Below the pieces are notes generated by a model that had not been told where the DNA came from, did no database searches, and saw only the letters and a list, made by a program, of their open reading frames with translations. A stretch of DNA of 64,000 nucleotides, taken from positions 62,001 through 126,000 of the forward strand of contig NZ_LFNF01000002.1 of assembly GCF_001045445.1 (NCBI RefSeq), given 5' to 3'. The DNA comes from Chryseobacterium sp. BLS98 (GTDB lineage Bacteria; Bacteroidota; Bacteroidia; Flavobacteriales; Weeksellaceae). The first letter of the stretch is position 1. Each line of letters starts with the position of its first letter. Positions 34,931-44,103 of the stretch are shown one piece after another. The position numbers were made by a program, and so were the translations under genes.

Positions 34931-36661
34931 ATGAAAAAAGCCATCCTGTTATCCGCGTTTTTATTGTCTCAATTTGGGACATCACAATTATTGAAAACTG
35001 AAGGTCAGAAAATTGTTAATGATAAAGGTGAAAATATTCAGCTGAGAGGTTTAGGCCTCGGAGGATGGATGCTTCAGGAAGGATATATGCTGAAAACGGC
35101 AGATTTTGCTGGTCCTCAGTATAAAATTAAAGAAAAAATCAGTGAACTGATTGGTGAAGACGGAATGAAAGAGTTCTATAAAGCCTATCTTAAAAATGGC
35201 ATTACCAGAGAGGATATAGATTTTCTTGCAAAATCCGGGTTTAATTCCGTAAGGCTGCCGATGCATTATAATCTGTACACTCTGCCTATCGAAAAAGAAC
35301 CAGTAAAAGGGGAAAACACATGGCTGGAAGAGGGTTTTAAAATGACGGATGATCTTCTGAAATGGTGTGCGGCAAATAAAATGTATCTGATCCTGGATCT
35401 TCATGCGGCACCCGGCGGACAGGGAAATGACGTTAATATTTCAGATAATGATAAATCCAAACCATCACTGTGGGAAAGCATTGAAAATCAGAAAAAGACG
35501 ATTGCCTTATGGAAGAAGCTTGCTGAGCGATATAAAGATGAACCGTGGATCGGCGGTTATGACCTGATCAATGAACCCAATATCAACTTCACCGGAAAAA
35601 ATCCAAATGGCACCGATGAAATGTCGAATGCACCGCTATGGAAACTACAGAAAGATATTACTGCTGCCATCCGTGAGACGGATAAAAAGCATATTATATT
35701 TATTGAAGGAAACGGTTGGGGAAATAATTACAACGGACTGATCCCGCTTTGGGATAAAAATTTGGCATTCAGCTTTCATAAATACTGGAATTATAACAAT
35801 GATGAAACCATCCAGTCTATTCTCGACCTCAGAAAGAAGCACAATATCCCAATCTGGCTCGGGGAAACCGGAGAAAATTCGAACGTATGGTTTACAGAGC
35901 TTATCCAGCTTCTCGATAAACATAACATTGGCTATGCATTCTGGCCGATGAAAAAAATAGATAATATTGCAGGAATAACCAATGTAAAGATTACTCCTGA
36001 ATATGAAAAACTCCTGAATTACTGGAAAAACGGCGGCGAAAAACCCTCTAAAGACTATGCAACAAAAGCGCTGATGCAGATCGCTGAGAATTACAAATTC
36101 AATAATGTTGAAATCAAAAATGATGTTATAGATGCCATGTTCAGACAGGTAACCGATGACACTACAAAACCATTCAAAAATCATCAGGCTCCGGGAATGA
36201 TATTTGCTTCAGACTATGATTTGGGAAGAATGGCTTCAGCCTATCTTGACAAAGATTTTATTAACCTTTGGGTAAGTGATCCGGAGAAAAGATCCGAATG
36301 GAATTCCGGACAGCAGATGAGAAATGACGGTGTGGATATTTACCTGTGTCACGACAAAATCACCAACAAATATTACGTAGGAAAAACGGAAACAGGCGAA
36401 TGGCTCCAGTATACCATTGAAACAAAATCAGACAAAAACTATTCATTCAATATCAGATATTCTAGCAATACCGCCTCGAGTATTAAACTGGAAGATGTTT
36501 CAGGAAGAGTATTGGCAACCGTTTCACTTCTTTCTACCGGAGGAACCGAAAACTGGAAAACGGTTTCAGGTAAAAATATCTCTCTGAAGAAAGGAACAAA
36601 TAAAATCAGGCTTGTTTTTGAAACTGGCAATCCCAACATCAATTATTTTGAGATACAGTAA
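34931..36661 (+). CDS. Glycoside hydrolase family 5 enzyme with C-terminal CBM-like domain
   Basis: A 576-residue secreted glycosidase. A signal peptide (MKKAILLSAFLLSQFGTSQ) is followed by a GH5 barrel to about residue 370. The acid/base is Glu215 in YDLINEPN and the nucleophile Glu312 in WLGETGEN; LRGLGLGGWMLQEGYML opens the barrel. GH5 enzymes of this branch act on beta-glucans. The region from ~430 to 576 (GEWLQYTIETKSDKNYSFNI, then YSSNTASSIKLED) resembles a CBM6/35-type carbohydrate-binding module. No T9SS tail is seen, so it may be periplasmic or surface-exposed by another route. It is upstream of the beta-lactamase with a terminator between them. Confidence 0.88.
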   Translation: MKKAILLSAFLLSQFGTSQLLKTEGQKIVNDKGENIQLRGLGLGGWMLQEGYMLKTADFAGPQYKIKEKISELIGEDGMKEFYKAYLKNGITREDIDFLAKSGFNSVRLPMHYNLYTLPIEKEPVKGENTWLEEGFKMTDDLLKWCAANKMYLILDLHAAPGGQGNDVNISDNDKSKPSLWESIENQKKTIALWKKLAERYKDEPWIGGYDLINEPNINFTGKNPNGTDEMSNAPLWKLQKDITAAIRETDKKHIIFIEGNGWGNNYNGLIPLWDKNLAFSFHKYWNYNNDETIQSILDLRKKHNIPIWLGETGENSNVWFTELIQLLDKHNIGYAFWPMKKIDNIAGITNVKITPEYEKLLNYWKNGGEKPSKDYATKALMQIAENYKFNNVEIKNDVIDAMFRQVTDDTTKPFKNHQAPGMIFASDYDLGRMASAYLDKDFINLWVSDPEKRSEWNSGQQMRNDGVDIYLCHDKITNKYYVGKTETGEWLQYTIETKSDKNYSFNIRYSSNTASSIKLEDVSGRVLATVSLLSTGGTENWKTVSGKNISLKKGTNKIRLVFETGNPNINYFEIQ

Positions 36662-36680
36662 TAATTATCTTAAATTGCAG

Positions 36681-36711
36681 CTCCCTTTTAGTCTTTAAAA
36701 GGGAGTTTTTT
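36681..36711 (+). terminator. Intrinsic terminator of the GH5 gene
   Basis: A 10-bp perfect stem (36681-36690 with 36696-36705) with a T run. Confidence 0.85.
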
Positions 36712-36723
36712 AATGGATACATT

Positions 36724-37602
36724 ATGAAAAAAATAGGAATTTTCTTTCTGCTGATTTCTTCACTGGCAGCAGCTCAGAAATCAGCTTTGGAACAAAAAAT
36801 AAATTCTATTACAGAAGATAAAAAAGCTACGGTAGGAATTTCTGTTCTGGGTTTTGAAAATAATTTCAGGTTAAGCAAAAATGGAGATAAGCCGCTTCCT
36901 ACTTTAAGTGTTTTTAAATTTCATATTGCCTGTGCTGTTCTGGACCTTGTAGATCAAGGAAAACTTTCACTGGAGCAAAAGCTTTTTTTCAAAAAAGAGG
37001 ATATGCTGGAAAATACATGGTCTCCAATTCGGGAGAAATATCCCGAAGCCAGTGTTTCTCTTTCATTGGGCGAAGTATTGGATTACACGGTTGCATTAAG
37101 TGACAACAATGGGTGTGACCTTCTGCTGAAGCTTATCGGAGGAACACAGACAGTTCAGAAGTTTATGGATTCAAAAGGGGTAAAAGGTTTCCAGATCAAA
37201 CGTAATGAAGATGATATGCATAAAAACTGGAAGACCCAATATGACAATTTCAGTACTGCCAATTCAGCGGTACAGGTTCTGAAAAAGTTCTATGACGGAA
37301 AACTGCTTTCCAAAAAATCTACCGATTATCTGATGCAGATTATGCTAGGAACTAAAACAGGGACGAATAAAATTGTCGAACAGCTGCCTAAAAACACTCC
37401 TGTAGCCCATAAAACGGGTGCTTCCGGAAAGTATGATAACGGCCTTACTGTAGCCGAAAATGATATGGGAATTGTCACACTTCCTGATGGGAAACATTAC
37501 GCAATTGCCATATTTGTAAACAATTCTATTGAAACAGATGAAGTGAACTGCAGAATAGTTTCCGATATTTCCAAGGCAGTCTGGGATGATTTTAATAAGT
37601 AA
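36724..37602 (+). CDS. bla: Class A beta-lactamase, subclass A2
   Basis: A 292-residue periplasmic serine beta-lactamase with signal peptide MKKIGIFFLLISSLAAAQ. The active-site motifs are S62-V-F-K65 (SxxK), S126-D-N128 (SDN), Glu162 in the omega loop (NEDDMHKN) and K230-T-G232. The omega loop has EDDMH, where His replaces the usual Asn at the end of ExxxN; this is seen in PER-like subclass A2 enzymes, including the intrinsic CIA/CGA types of Chryseobacterium. Such enzymes often hydrolyse extended-spectrum cephalosporins, but that is not measurable here. There is no nearby ampR-like regulator and no mobile sequence, so it appears to be a native chromosomal gene. Confidence 0.92.
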   Translation: MKKIGIFFLLISSLAAAQKSALEQKINSITEDKKATVGISVLGFENNFRLSKNGDKPLPTLSVFKFHIACAVLDLVDQGKLSLEQKLFFKKEDMLENTWSPIREKYPEASVSLSLGEVLDYTVALSDNNGCDLLLKLIGGTQTVQKFMDSKGVKGFQIKRNEDDMHKNWKTQYDNFSTANSAVQVLKKFYDGKLLSKKSTDYLMQIMLGTKTGTNKIVEQLPKNTPVAHKTGASGKYDNGLTVAENDMGIVTLPDGKHYAIAIFVNNSIETDEVNCRIVSDISKAVWDDFNK

Positions 37603-37665
37603 AATATTAAGCTTATTTTTAAAGCTGAAAACCGCCGATATTTTTGTTCTTAACCCGGAAAAACT

Positions 37666-38082
37666 ATGAATATGAAAAAAATAGTATTAGCAACCTTCTT
37701 TTTGTGTTCTGCCTTCTTTTTTTCACAAAAAAACATGAGCTATGTACGCATAAGCTATGGTAGCATCTGCTGTGGAACACCCTCCACAAAACCTGTGATG
37801 GATTATCTGAAAAAGTTTGAGAAAAGCAATCAGCTGAAAGCTTTTGAAATCCTGGAACAAAGTGGCCTGGGAAGAGAAGGTGAATTTACTTTATACATCG
37901 GAACAGACAAACTGGGTAAAAAACAGAAAATGACTTTCAGAAAAGGTCTTCAGTCTGTTATTACCTTACAAAACAAAAATAGAAAACAGGACCGTGACGG
38001 TACAGTGGATTACGATCCGGAAGTGACTGTTTATAAGTCTGATCTAACAGGTATTAAAAATTTAACTATCTATAAAAAATAA
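37666..38082 (+). CDS. Small exported protein of unknown function
   Basis: A 138-residue exported protein with signal MNMKKIVLATFFLCSAFFFS; a second ATG two codons in (37672) is an equally good start. The mature protein contains ISYGSICCGTPSTKPVMDYL, with a vicinal Cys-Cys pair, then a basic region (IGTDKLGKKQKMTFRKGLQS) and a short KNLTIYKK end. I do not recognise the family. The adjoining cysteines could form a disulfide or bind a metal. It ends 10 bp before the 3-hydroxyacyl-CoA dehydrogenase gene, so the two may share a transcript even though their roles look unrelated. Confidence 0.62.
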   Translation: MNMKKIVLATFFLCSAFFFSQKNMSYVRISYGSICCGTPSTKPVMDYLKKFEKSNQLKAFEILEQSGLGREGEFTLYIGTDKLGKKQKMTFRKGLQSVITLQNKNRKQDRDGTVDYDPEVTVYKSDLTGIKNLTIYKK

Positions 38083-38092
38083 AAGAAAAAAA

Positions 38093-38986
38093 ATGATCAA
38101 AAACATTGTAGTTATTGGAGCTGGAACCATGGGAAATGGTATTGCGCATACTTTTGCACAAAGCGGATTCAAAGTAAATCTGGTAGATGTATCTCAGGAT
38201 GCGCTGGACAGAGGATTGAAAACAATTACAACTAACCTTGACAGAATAATTGCAAAGGGAAACCTTACAGAAGAACAAAAAGCCGAAACTTTAGGAAACA
38301 TCACCACGTTTACAGAGCTTAAAGATGCTGCAGGAAGCGCAGACCTTATTGTTGAAGCGGCTACAGAAAATCAGGATCTAAAAGTGAAAATCTTCGGACA
38401 AATGGACGAACTGGCTCCTGCCAGCTGTATTCTCGCTACAAACACTTCCTCTATTTCTATTACAAAAATTGCAGCCGCTACCAAAAGAGCTGATAAAGTG
38501 ATCGGAATGCATTTCATGAATCCTGTACCTATCATGAAGCTGGTAGAAATCATCAAAGGATACTCTACTTCTAAAGAGACTTTCGACGCTATCTATGAGA
38601 TGAGCAAAACATTAGGCAAAGTTCCTGTGGAAGTAAATGACTATCCAGGTTTCGTGGCCAACAGAATCCTTATGCCAATGATTAACGAGTCCATTGAAAC
38701 ACTTTACAACGGAGTGGCTGGTGTAGAGGAAATCGACACGGTAATGAAGCTTGGAATGGCACACCCGATGGGTCCTCTTCAACTAGCAGATTTTATCGGT
38801 CTTGATATTTGTCTTGCCATCCTGAATGTAATGTATGATGGCTTCAAAAATCCTAAATATGCCCCGAATCCACTTCTTGTCAACATGGTAATGGCCGGAA
38901 AACTGGGCGTGAAGTCAGGGGAAGGATTCTATGATTATTCTGAAAGCAAAAAAGCTGAAAAAGTTTCAAAAATGTTTTTGAAATAA
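38093..38986 (+). CDS. 3-hydroxybutyryl-CoA (3-hydroxyacyl-CoA) dehydrogenase
   Basis: A 297-residue cytoplasmic NAD(P)-dependent enzyme that interconverts 3-hydroxyacyl-CoA and 3-oxoacyl-CoA. The nucleotide loop is IGAGTMGNGIAHTFAQSGFK. The family signature FMNPVPIMKLVEIIKG follows, with the catalytic His in GMHFMNPV, and later VPVEVNDYPGFVANRILMPM. Length is that of the single-function enzymes (hbd/paaH type) rather than the large fadB fusion. No other fatty-acid or butyrate genes are adjacent. The membrane-protein gene begins six bases downstream and may be co-transcribed. Confidence 0.93.
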   Translation: MIKNIVVIGAGTMGNGIAHTFAQSGFKVNLVDVSQDALDRGLKTITTNLDRIIAKGNLTEEQKAETLGNITTFTELKDAAGSADLIVEAATENQDLKVKIFGQMDELAPASCILATNTSSISITKIAAATKRADKVIGMHFMNPVPIMKLVEIIKGYSTSKETFDAIYEMSKTLGKVPVEVNDYPGFVANRILMPMINESIETLYNGVAGVEEIDTVMKLGMAHPMGPLQLADFIGLDICLAILNVMYDGFKNPKYAPNPLLVNMVMAGKLGVKSGEGFYDYSESKKAEKVSKMFLK

Positions 38987-38991
38987 TTTGA

Positions 38992-40308
38992 ATGAAATTT
39001 AGAGAGAAAAATATCCAAATAGCAATGGTCATCATCACAGTTATGATGACCATTCTACGTTTTATATTTAATGAAAAAGGAAGGATAAACCCAGATTCTA
39101 TAAGGTTTATGAGGTTTGCCCATGTTTTGCCTGTGATAGATAATACAACAACTCCAGTTGGATATCCTGCCAGTATCAAATTATTTACCCTTTTCGGGTT
39201 TGATGAATTTTGGGGAAGTAAAGCTCTTGGAATTACAGCCTACCTTTTTATCATTTTTTTTTGCTGGAAAAAAGATTTCTACAAACGTGAGGCTATCGCA
39301 GTACTAGGTTTATTCAGTTTTGTATCGCTGTTCGCCTATACTATGAGCGAGGCTCTTATTATCCCTTTTGTATTTCTGTTTCTGTATATCGCCTTGCAGA
39401 TTATTACAGGAAAACTTGAAAAAGGAAAAGCTGTTTTTTATCTTTCTCTTTCGTTAATTGCCCTTTATAATATAAGATACAGTGCATTATTTTTTATTGG
39501 AGGAACCGGTCTCTATGGCTTGTTATTTTTCAGAAAAAAATATTCGCCAGTATTTATTATTTCCGGTATTATAGGTCTGGCCTTTGTAGTGGCATATAAG
39601 TTTTTATTTATTGATTATTTTAATAAAAACTACATCAATCAGGCGTTATCGATAGGGCTCCATTCAACTTCTAAACTTTTAATAGAACTTATCCGGGGAT
39701 TATCCACCTCATTCAATCCATTTATTCATATTGCAAATCCTGGGGGAGGTTTCATCAATTACATTATCTATGGTATTGGTGGACTCAATATTTTTCTAAT
39801 GATCTATCTTTTGGTAAAAAACAAACTCTCCGAAACTGAGTATTTTTTTATTGTAATCAGTATTTCCGGCATTGTATGTTCTTTTTTTATTCAGTATTTT
39901 TATTCAGTAATTTCTATTGATTACAGAATAATAGGTCCTTTCATCATTCCGGTGTGGCTGGTTTATTTTAACAGATTATTCCGACTTTTCAATTTTAAAA
40001 CATATCTTATAACAGTACTAAGCATATTATCTGGATTGGCTTTTACCTGGCTTTCTAAGGGAAACTATCTCGAAAACAGGAAAAAGGTTTCACACTTTTT
40101 ACAAAGTGAAAATCTGGATAAGGTTCCCATACAGTTTTTTGTTTTGAAAGAAGAAAATTTAGATAAAATACAGATTGCTGAACTTTTAAGTACAGTAAAT
40201 CCTAATATAACTATAACTTTTAAGCCTGAAGATACGCTCCGCAAAACCACCCTTACTACATATAAAGTTTTGCAAAAAATTAAAATCGACAAGAACAGAT
40301 ATCAATAA
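38992..40308 (+). CDS. Polytopic membrane protein, glycosyltransferase-like
   Basis: A 438-residue inner-membrane protein with about ten to twelve hydrophobic helices. The first extracytoplasmic loop (PDSIRFMRFAHVLPVIDNTT, then PVGYPASIKLF) resembles the first loops of GT-C glycosyltransferases (GT39/PMT or ArnT-like), which use a polyprenyl-phosphate sugar. In these enzymes an Asp in this loop is catalytic. The C-terminal ~80 residues are soluble and outside the last helix. A role in adding sugars to lipids or proteins is suggested, but not proven. The ATG at 38992 is 5 bp after the dehydrogenase stop, suggesting translational coupling. Confidence 0.65.
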   Translation: MKFREKNIQIAMVIITVMMTILRFIFNEKGRINPDSIRFMRFAHVLPVIDNTTTPVGYPASIKLFTLFGFDEFWGSKALGITAYLFIIFFCWKKDFYKREAIAVLGLFSFVSLFAYTMSEALIIPFVFLFLYIALQIITGKLEKGKAVFYLSLSLIALYNIRYSALFFIGGTGLYGLLFFRKKYSPVFIISGIIGLAFVVAYKFLFIDYFNKNYINQALSIGLHSTSKLLIELIRGLSTSFNPFIHIANPGGGFINYIIYGIGGLNIFLMIYLLVKNKLSETEYFFIVISISGIVCSFFIQYFYSVISIDYRIIGPFIIPVWLVYFNRLFRLFNFKTYLITVLSILSGLAFTWLSKGNYLENRKKVSHFLQSENLDKVPIQFFVLKEENLDKIQIAELLSTVNPNITITFKPEDTLRKTTLTTYKVLQKIKIDKNRYQ

Positions 40309-40346
40309 TTTTATTTATCTTTGATTAAAGTTAAAATATTAAAAAA

Positions 40347-40586
40347 ATGAAATTACCAAAGTTTTTATTAGCAGACAATTCGGAATTTCCTGAAGATTTA
40401 TTCGTCGTTCATACAGAATATCCAAGATTCATCTTAAATGTAGAGGAAGAAGAAGTTGAATGGTTAGATGATTTGGAAGGAGACGATGAGGAAACTATGG
40501 CAGACGAGGCTACAAAAGTGGTAGAAGCTGCATTTAAATGGTGCGATGAAGAGTTGGCTAAGTACGACGAAGAAGAGGAAGAATAA
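40347..40586 (+). CDS. Small acidic protein conserved in flavobacteria
   Basis: A 79-residue cytoplasmic protein with MKLPKFLLADNSEFPEDLFV, VHTEYPRFILNVEEEEVEWL and an acidic Glu/Asp tail (EEEEE end). I have the impression of frequent occurrence in Bacteroidota, but it has no known function. A -7 box TATCTTTG (40316-40323) lies 23 bp upstream of the ATG, so it has its own promoter. It ends at a bidirectional terminator shared with the converging META-domain gene. Confidence 0.7.
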   Translation: MKLPKFLLADNSEFPEDLFVVHTEYPRFILNVEEEEVEWLDDLEGDDEETMADEATKVVEAAFKWCDEELAKYDEEEEE

Positions 40587-40602
40587 TAACTACCTAAACA
40601 TA

Positions 40603-40633
40603 AAAAAAGGAACTCAACCGAGTTCCTTTTTAT
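40603..40633. terminator. Bidirectional terminator
   Basis: A 10-bp perfect stem (40606-40615 with 40620-40629) with A and T tracts on either side, between convergent stops at 40586 and 40635. Confidence 0.85.
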
Positions 40634-40634
40634 T

Positions 40635-41045
40635 TTATTCAGCCTTATTGAATTTCAACAGCAGTAAATTGTCTTTGTAAAGTTCCAGCGTAGTTCCTGA
40701 AACCACATATTTATTAGCTTTTCCTACCATATCCATAAAATTCTGCTCAACGCTCATATTGTTGCACATCATTTTTGTAGATCCCATTTGTCCGGCAGAA
40801 AAATCGCCTGTAGAAGGGTCTATTTTAGCTGTTCCGAAATAGTTGTTGCATCCTCCGTTTCCATTGATCTTTTCACCTTCGATATTAAGGGTAGGAACTT
40901 TTCCTTTCACATTATCTGCCAAAGTCCATTTTGTATTGGCCAGTGAAGGCTGGGACTTTCCCACTTTAGAGGCAGAAGCACTCGTCATTGTACCACACGA
41001 CGCCAGAATAGCAGCCGCACCTATACTTAAAAAAAGATTTTTCAT
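40635..41045 (-). CDS. META-domain lipoprotein
   Basis: A 136-residue predicted lipoprotein. The signal MKNLFLSIGAAAILASC ends in a lipobox (acylated Cys17). The rest is a META domain (HslJ-like): NTKWTLADNVKGKVPTLNIE, GNGGCNNYFGTAKIDPSTGD, then MGSTKMMCNNMSVEQNFMD and LELYKDNLLLLKF. The paired cysteines in GGCNNYFG and MMCNNM probably form a disulfide. META proteins in other bacteria affect resistance to novobiocin or heat, but their mechanism is unclear. It is monocistronic. Confidence 0.88.
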   Translation of the reverse strand: MKNLFLSIGAAAILASCGTMTSASASKVGKSQPSLANTKWTLADNVKGKVPTLNIEGEKINGNGGCNNYFGTAKIDPSTGDFSAGQMGSTKMMCNNMSVEQNFMDMVGKANKYVVSGTTLELYKDNLLLLKFNKAE

Positions 41046-41213
41046 TTTTTTCTTTTTGATTTACTCAAATTTAAGGAAATTATATTATTTAAACGGTTTG
41101 TGGAAGATTTTATTACTTTTTTAAGAATACTAATTACTGAATTTTTTATTGATCATAAATATTAAGGTTATTTTTATTTTTTGGCCAAAGCCGGGGATTT
41201 GGGATCATTTGAA

Positions 41214-41241
41214 AGCGGACTAAAGCCCGCTCCTATTCAAT
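41214..41241. repeat. Dispersed intergenic repeat, copy 2
   Basis: agcggactaaagcccgct followed by cctattcaat, related to copies at 1281-1308 and 57818-57845. The inverted core changes in both arms together, keeping the pairing. Confidence 0.6.
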
Positions 41242-41351
41242 TTTACTTGAAAATATTTTTATTTTCCCTCAGATTACACAGATTTTTCTATGCCGGAAAT
41301 TTTGGATAATGAATTGTAATGATGTAGAATCTTCAGAATCTGGAAGTAAAA

Positions 41352-41378
41352 CAAAAAACGGACTAAAAAGTCCGTTTC
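41352..41378 (-). terminator. Intrinsic terminator of pheT
   Basis: A 9-bp perfect stem (41356-41364 with 41369-41377) with a T run on the reverse strand. Confidence 0.8.
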
Positions 41379-41400
41379 TGTGATATATTGTCTTTAAGAT

Positions 41401-43803
41401 TTAAGATCTCAATTCTGCATTATATTCTTTCTGGAATGCTTTAATCAGGGAATCCATTACTTCAGAAATTTCTTTTTCTTCTAATGTCTTCTCTTCGTTC
41501 AGAAGCTCAAAGCTCATCGCGTAGGATTTTTTACCTTCCGGAAGATTTTTTCCTTCATATACATCGAACAGGTTGATATTCCTGATAAAAGGAGATTTAT
41601 TCTTTTTCGCCGTCTGATACAGATCCTGGTAATTGATATTCTTATCAATCAATAAGGCAAGGTCTCTTCTGATTTTATTGAATTTAGGAATATCTTTAAA
41701 CGTAAGCACCGTCTCAGAACGCAATTTCTGAGCCAGTTCCAGTTCGATTTCAGCATAGAAACACTCCTGATCAATGTCAAAATCCTTTAATAGAACCGGA
41801 GCTACTTTCCCGATTCTCACTAAAGTTTTACCACCTGCTTCATAAGCTAGTGCATCAGAGAATCTCTCATCTGTCAAAGCAACTTCTTTATAGTCCACTC
41901 CAAGCCTTTCCAATAAAACTTTTACATAAGCTTTAAGGTTATAGAAGCTTACTGCAGATTTAGGCTGTAGCCAGTTTTCAGCAACATCTCTTCCTGTAAC
42001 AAGAATGGCAAGTTGTTTTCTCTCTTCGTATTTCTCTTTTTTATGGTAAATTTTTCCGAATTCGAAGAATTTGATATCCTGGTTCTTCCGGTTGATATTG
42101 TAGACTGCATTCTGAAGAAGTCCTTCCAATAGGGATTTTCTCATGAAAGCAAGATCTCCGCTTAATGGATTGAGTAATTTTACAGCATCAGTTTCGTCCT
42201 TTACGAAAGTAAGTGAATTGTTCATCGCTTCATTGAAGCCAAGGCTCTGCAATGTTCTTGCCCAGTTATTTTCAAGTTCATCCTGATCGTTAGCACTTAA
42301 TTTTACTGGTGTAAAAGATATTTTCTGCGGAGCATCAATCTTATTGTACCCATAAATTCTCAGGATTTCTTCAATAACATCAATTTCTCTGGTTACATCA
42401 GCTCTGTAAGCAGGTACAGAGATTTCAAGTCCGTTCTGTATTTCATTTAAAACCTGGATCTCAAGAGATTTTAAGATTTCCTTTACTTTTTCTCTGTGAA
42501 TTTTTGTTCCCAGAATCTGTTCGATTCTTGAAAACCTGATGATTACGTAATTATCCTCAATTTTCTTTGGATATTCTTCCAACAGATCTCCTACCAGTTT
42601 ACCACCTGCAATCTCCTGGATCATTTTGATGGCATGGGTAATGGCTGTTCTGGTCATATTAGGATCCACTCCTCTTTCGAACCTGAAGGATGCATCTGTA
42701 TTTAAACCGTGATATTTAGCACCTTTTCTTACCGCTACCGGATTGAAATAGGCACTTTCAAGGAAAATAGTTTTTGTTTCATCAGAAACTCCTGAATTGG
42801 CACCACCGAAAACCCCCGCAATACACATCGGGTTATCTTTTCCGTCTTTAATCATCACTTCAGAACCGTTCAAAGTTCTTTCTACACCGTCCAAAGTTGT
42901 GAACTTTGTTCCTTCTTTTACGGTTCCTACCTTCACTTTACTGTCGGTAATCTTATCTGCATCAAAGGCATGAAGAGGCTGTCCGTATCCGTGAAGAATA
43001 TAATTGGTAATATCTACAATATTGTTGATTGGACTTAAACCGATTGCTTTTAATCTTGCTTTTAACCATGCCGGAGATTCGGCTATTTTCACGTCTTCAA
43101 TAACAGCTCCGATGTATCTTGGGCACAGTTCTGCATTTTCCACTTCCAGCGTGAAATTATGTGAGCCTTCACCGTTCACCGTTTCAGAAGATACTTTCTC
43201 AAATGTTGATTTCTGTTGGTTGGTTGAGAGGAAAGCATGAAGATCTCTGGCAACGCCGTAATGGGACATGGCATCCGTTCTGTTGGGAGTTAAGCCAATT
43301 TCGATTACTTCATCGTTAGTCAATTCAAAATAGTCAGCAAAATTCTTTCCTACTTCATATTTGGTTTCATCCAAAACCATAATTCCGCCGTGATCTTCAC
43401 TAAGGCCAAGTTCATCTTCTGCACAGATCATTCCCTGGGAAACCTCGCTTCTGATCTTTGCTTCCTTGATCTCAAAGAAGTTTCCGGTTTTGTCATAAAT
43501 TTTAGTTCCAACAACAGCTACAGGAACAATCTGACCGGCTTCAACGTTGGGAGCTCCGCAAACTATATTTAATATTTTACCATTCCCTACATCAACTGTT
43601 GTTTTCTTTAATTTGTCTGCATTCGGATGTTTTTCGCAGGTCAATACTTTTCCTACGACAATACCTTCCAGGCTTCCTCTTACACTTTCAAATTTTTCTA
43701 TCCCCTCTACTTCAAGACCAATATCTGTAAGGAATTCTCCGATCCTTTCCGTTTTCAGTTCCGTTTTGATAAAGTCTTTAAGCCAGTTGTTTGATATTTT
43801 CAT
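41401..43803 (-). CDS. pheT: Phenylalanine-tRNA ligase, beta subunit
   Basis: An 800-residue beta subunit of PheRS (EC 6.1.1.20), which with PheS attaches Phe to tRNA-Phe. Domains in order are an N-terminal lobe (MKISNNWLKDFIKTELKTER), a tRNA-binding EMAP-II/OB domain at about 40-150 (GKVLTCEKHPNADKLKKTTV), the B3/B4 editing region from ~210, B5 around 400-470, and the C-terminal FDX-ACB anticodon-binding domain from ~707 (FNKIRRDLALLIDKNINYQD). Length is normal. The alpha subunit gene is not in the window, so the two are separated, as is common in flavobacteria. It is a single gene with its own terminator. Confidence 0.97.
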   Translation of the reverse strand: MKISNNWLKDFIKTELKTERIGEFLTDIGLEVEGIEKFESVRGSLEGIVVGKVLTCEKHPNADKLKKTTVDVGNGKILNIVCGAPNVEAGQIVPVAVVGTKIYDKTGNFFEIKEAKIRSEVSQGMICAEDELGLSEDHGGIMVLDETKYEVGKNFADYFELTNDEVIEIGLTPNRTDAMSHYGVARDLHAFLSTNQQKSTFEKVSSETVNGEGSHNFTLEVENAELCPRYIGAVIEDVKIAESPAWLKARLKAIGLSPINNIVDITNYILHGYGQPLHAFDADKITDSKVKVGTVKEGTKFTTLDGVERTLNGSEVMIKDGKDNPMCIAGVFGGANSGVSDETKTIFLESAYFNPVAVRKGAKYHGLNTDASFRFERGVDPNMTRTAITHAIKMIQEIAGGKLVGDLLEEYPKKIEDNYVIIRFSRIEQILGTKIHREKVKEILKSLEIQVLNEIQNGLEISVPAYRADVTREIDVIEEILRIYGYNKIDAPQKISFTPVKLSANDQDELENNWARTLQSLGFNEAMNNSLTFVKDETDAVKLLNPLSGDLAFMRKSLLEGLLQNAVYNINRKNQDIKFFEFGKIYHKKEKYEERKQLAILVTGRDVAENWLQPKSAVSFYNLKAYVKVLLERLGVDYKEVALTDERFSDALAYEAGGKTLVRIGKVAPVLLKDFDIDQECFYAEIELELAQKLRSETVLTFKDIPKFNKIRRDLALLIDKNINYQDLYQTAKKNKSPFIRNINLFDVYEGKNLPEGKKSYAMSFELLNEEKTLEEKEISEVMDSLIKAFQKEYNAELRS

Positions 43804-44103
43804 TTGCTATATTTTGAAAAAAAAATTATTGAATTTCCGTATCGGTTTTCCTGTACGGTTTTTTCCCGTACAAATGTCGTGTTTTTTTAAGAAATAGAGA
43901 AATTTAGGGAGGATTTTAAAACAAATAGTTTCTTATCTGTTTCCTATCTATTTTGATGTATTTTTTATATGAGAACAGGCAAACATGTTGTATTATTTTC
44001 AGAGTTTCAAGGAATGATCAAAAAAATTTCAAAAATCCTCATATCTCATAAAATAAAAAAGAGACCGAAAATTCAGTCTCTTACAGTTTATGTATTTTAA
44101 ATA
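43804..44103. other. Intergenic region between pheT and dnaN
   Basis: 300 bp. It includes the dnaN terminator and, near the pheT start, a palindromic stretch (tgtacgg with ccgtaca, about 43839-43864) that could be a control site for pheT. A short open frame at 43969-44100 runs across the terminator and was rejected. Confidence 0.45.
44054..44083 (-). terminator. Intrinsic terminator of dnaN
   Basis: A 7-bp stem (44059-44065 with 44076-44082), extended by partial pairs, with a T run on the reverse strand. Confidence 0.7.

Larger units (their letters stand above)
41046..41400. other. Gene-free interval with a dispersed repeat
   Basis: 355 bp between two reverse genes. It holds copy 2 of the dispersed repeat (41214-41241) and the pheT terminator (41352-41378). 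No further gene was seen. Confidence 0.55.

Noticed and set aside
36724-37602. Possible acquired resistance gene
   Set aside because: No mobile sequence, integron or composition change is visible around it; it fits the intrinsic class A enzymes of Chryseobacterium better.
43969-44100. Forward open frame of 43 codons with an ATG
   Set aside because: It runs through the dnaN terminator hairpin and ends against dnaN with no supporting motif.
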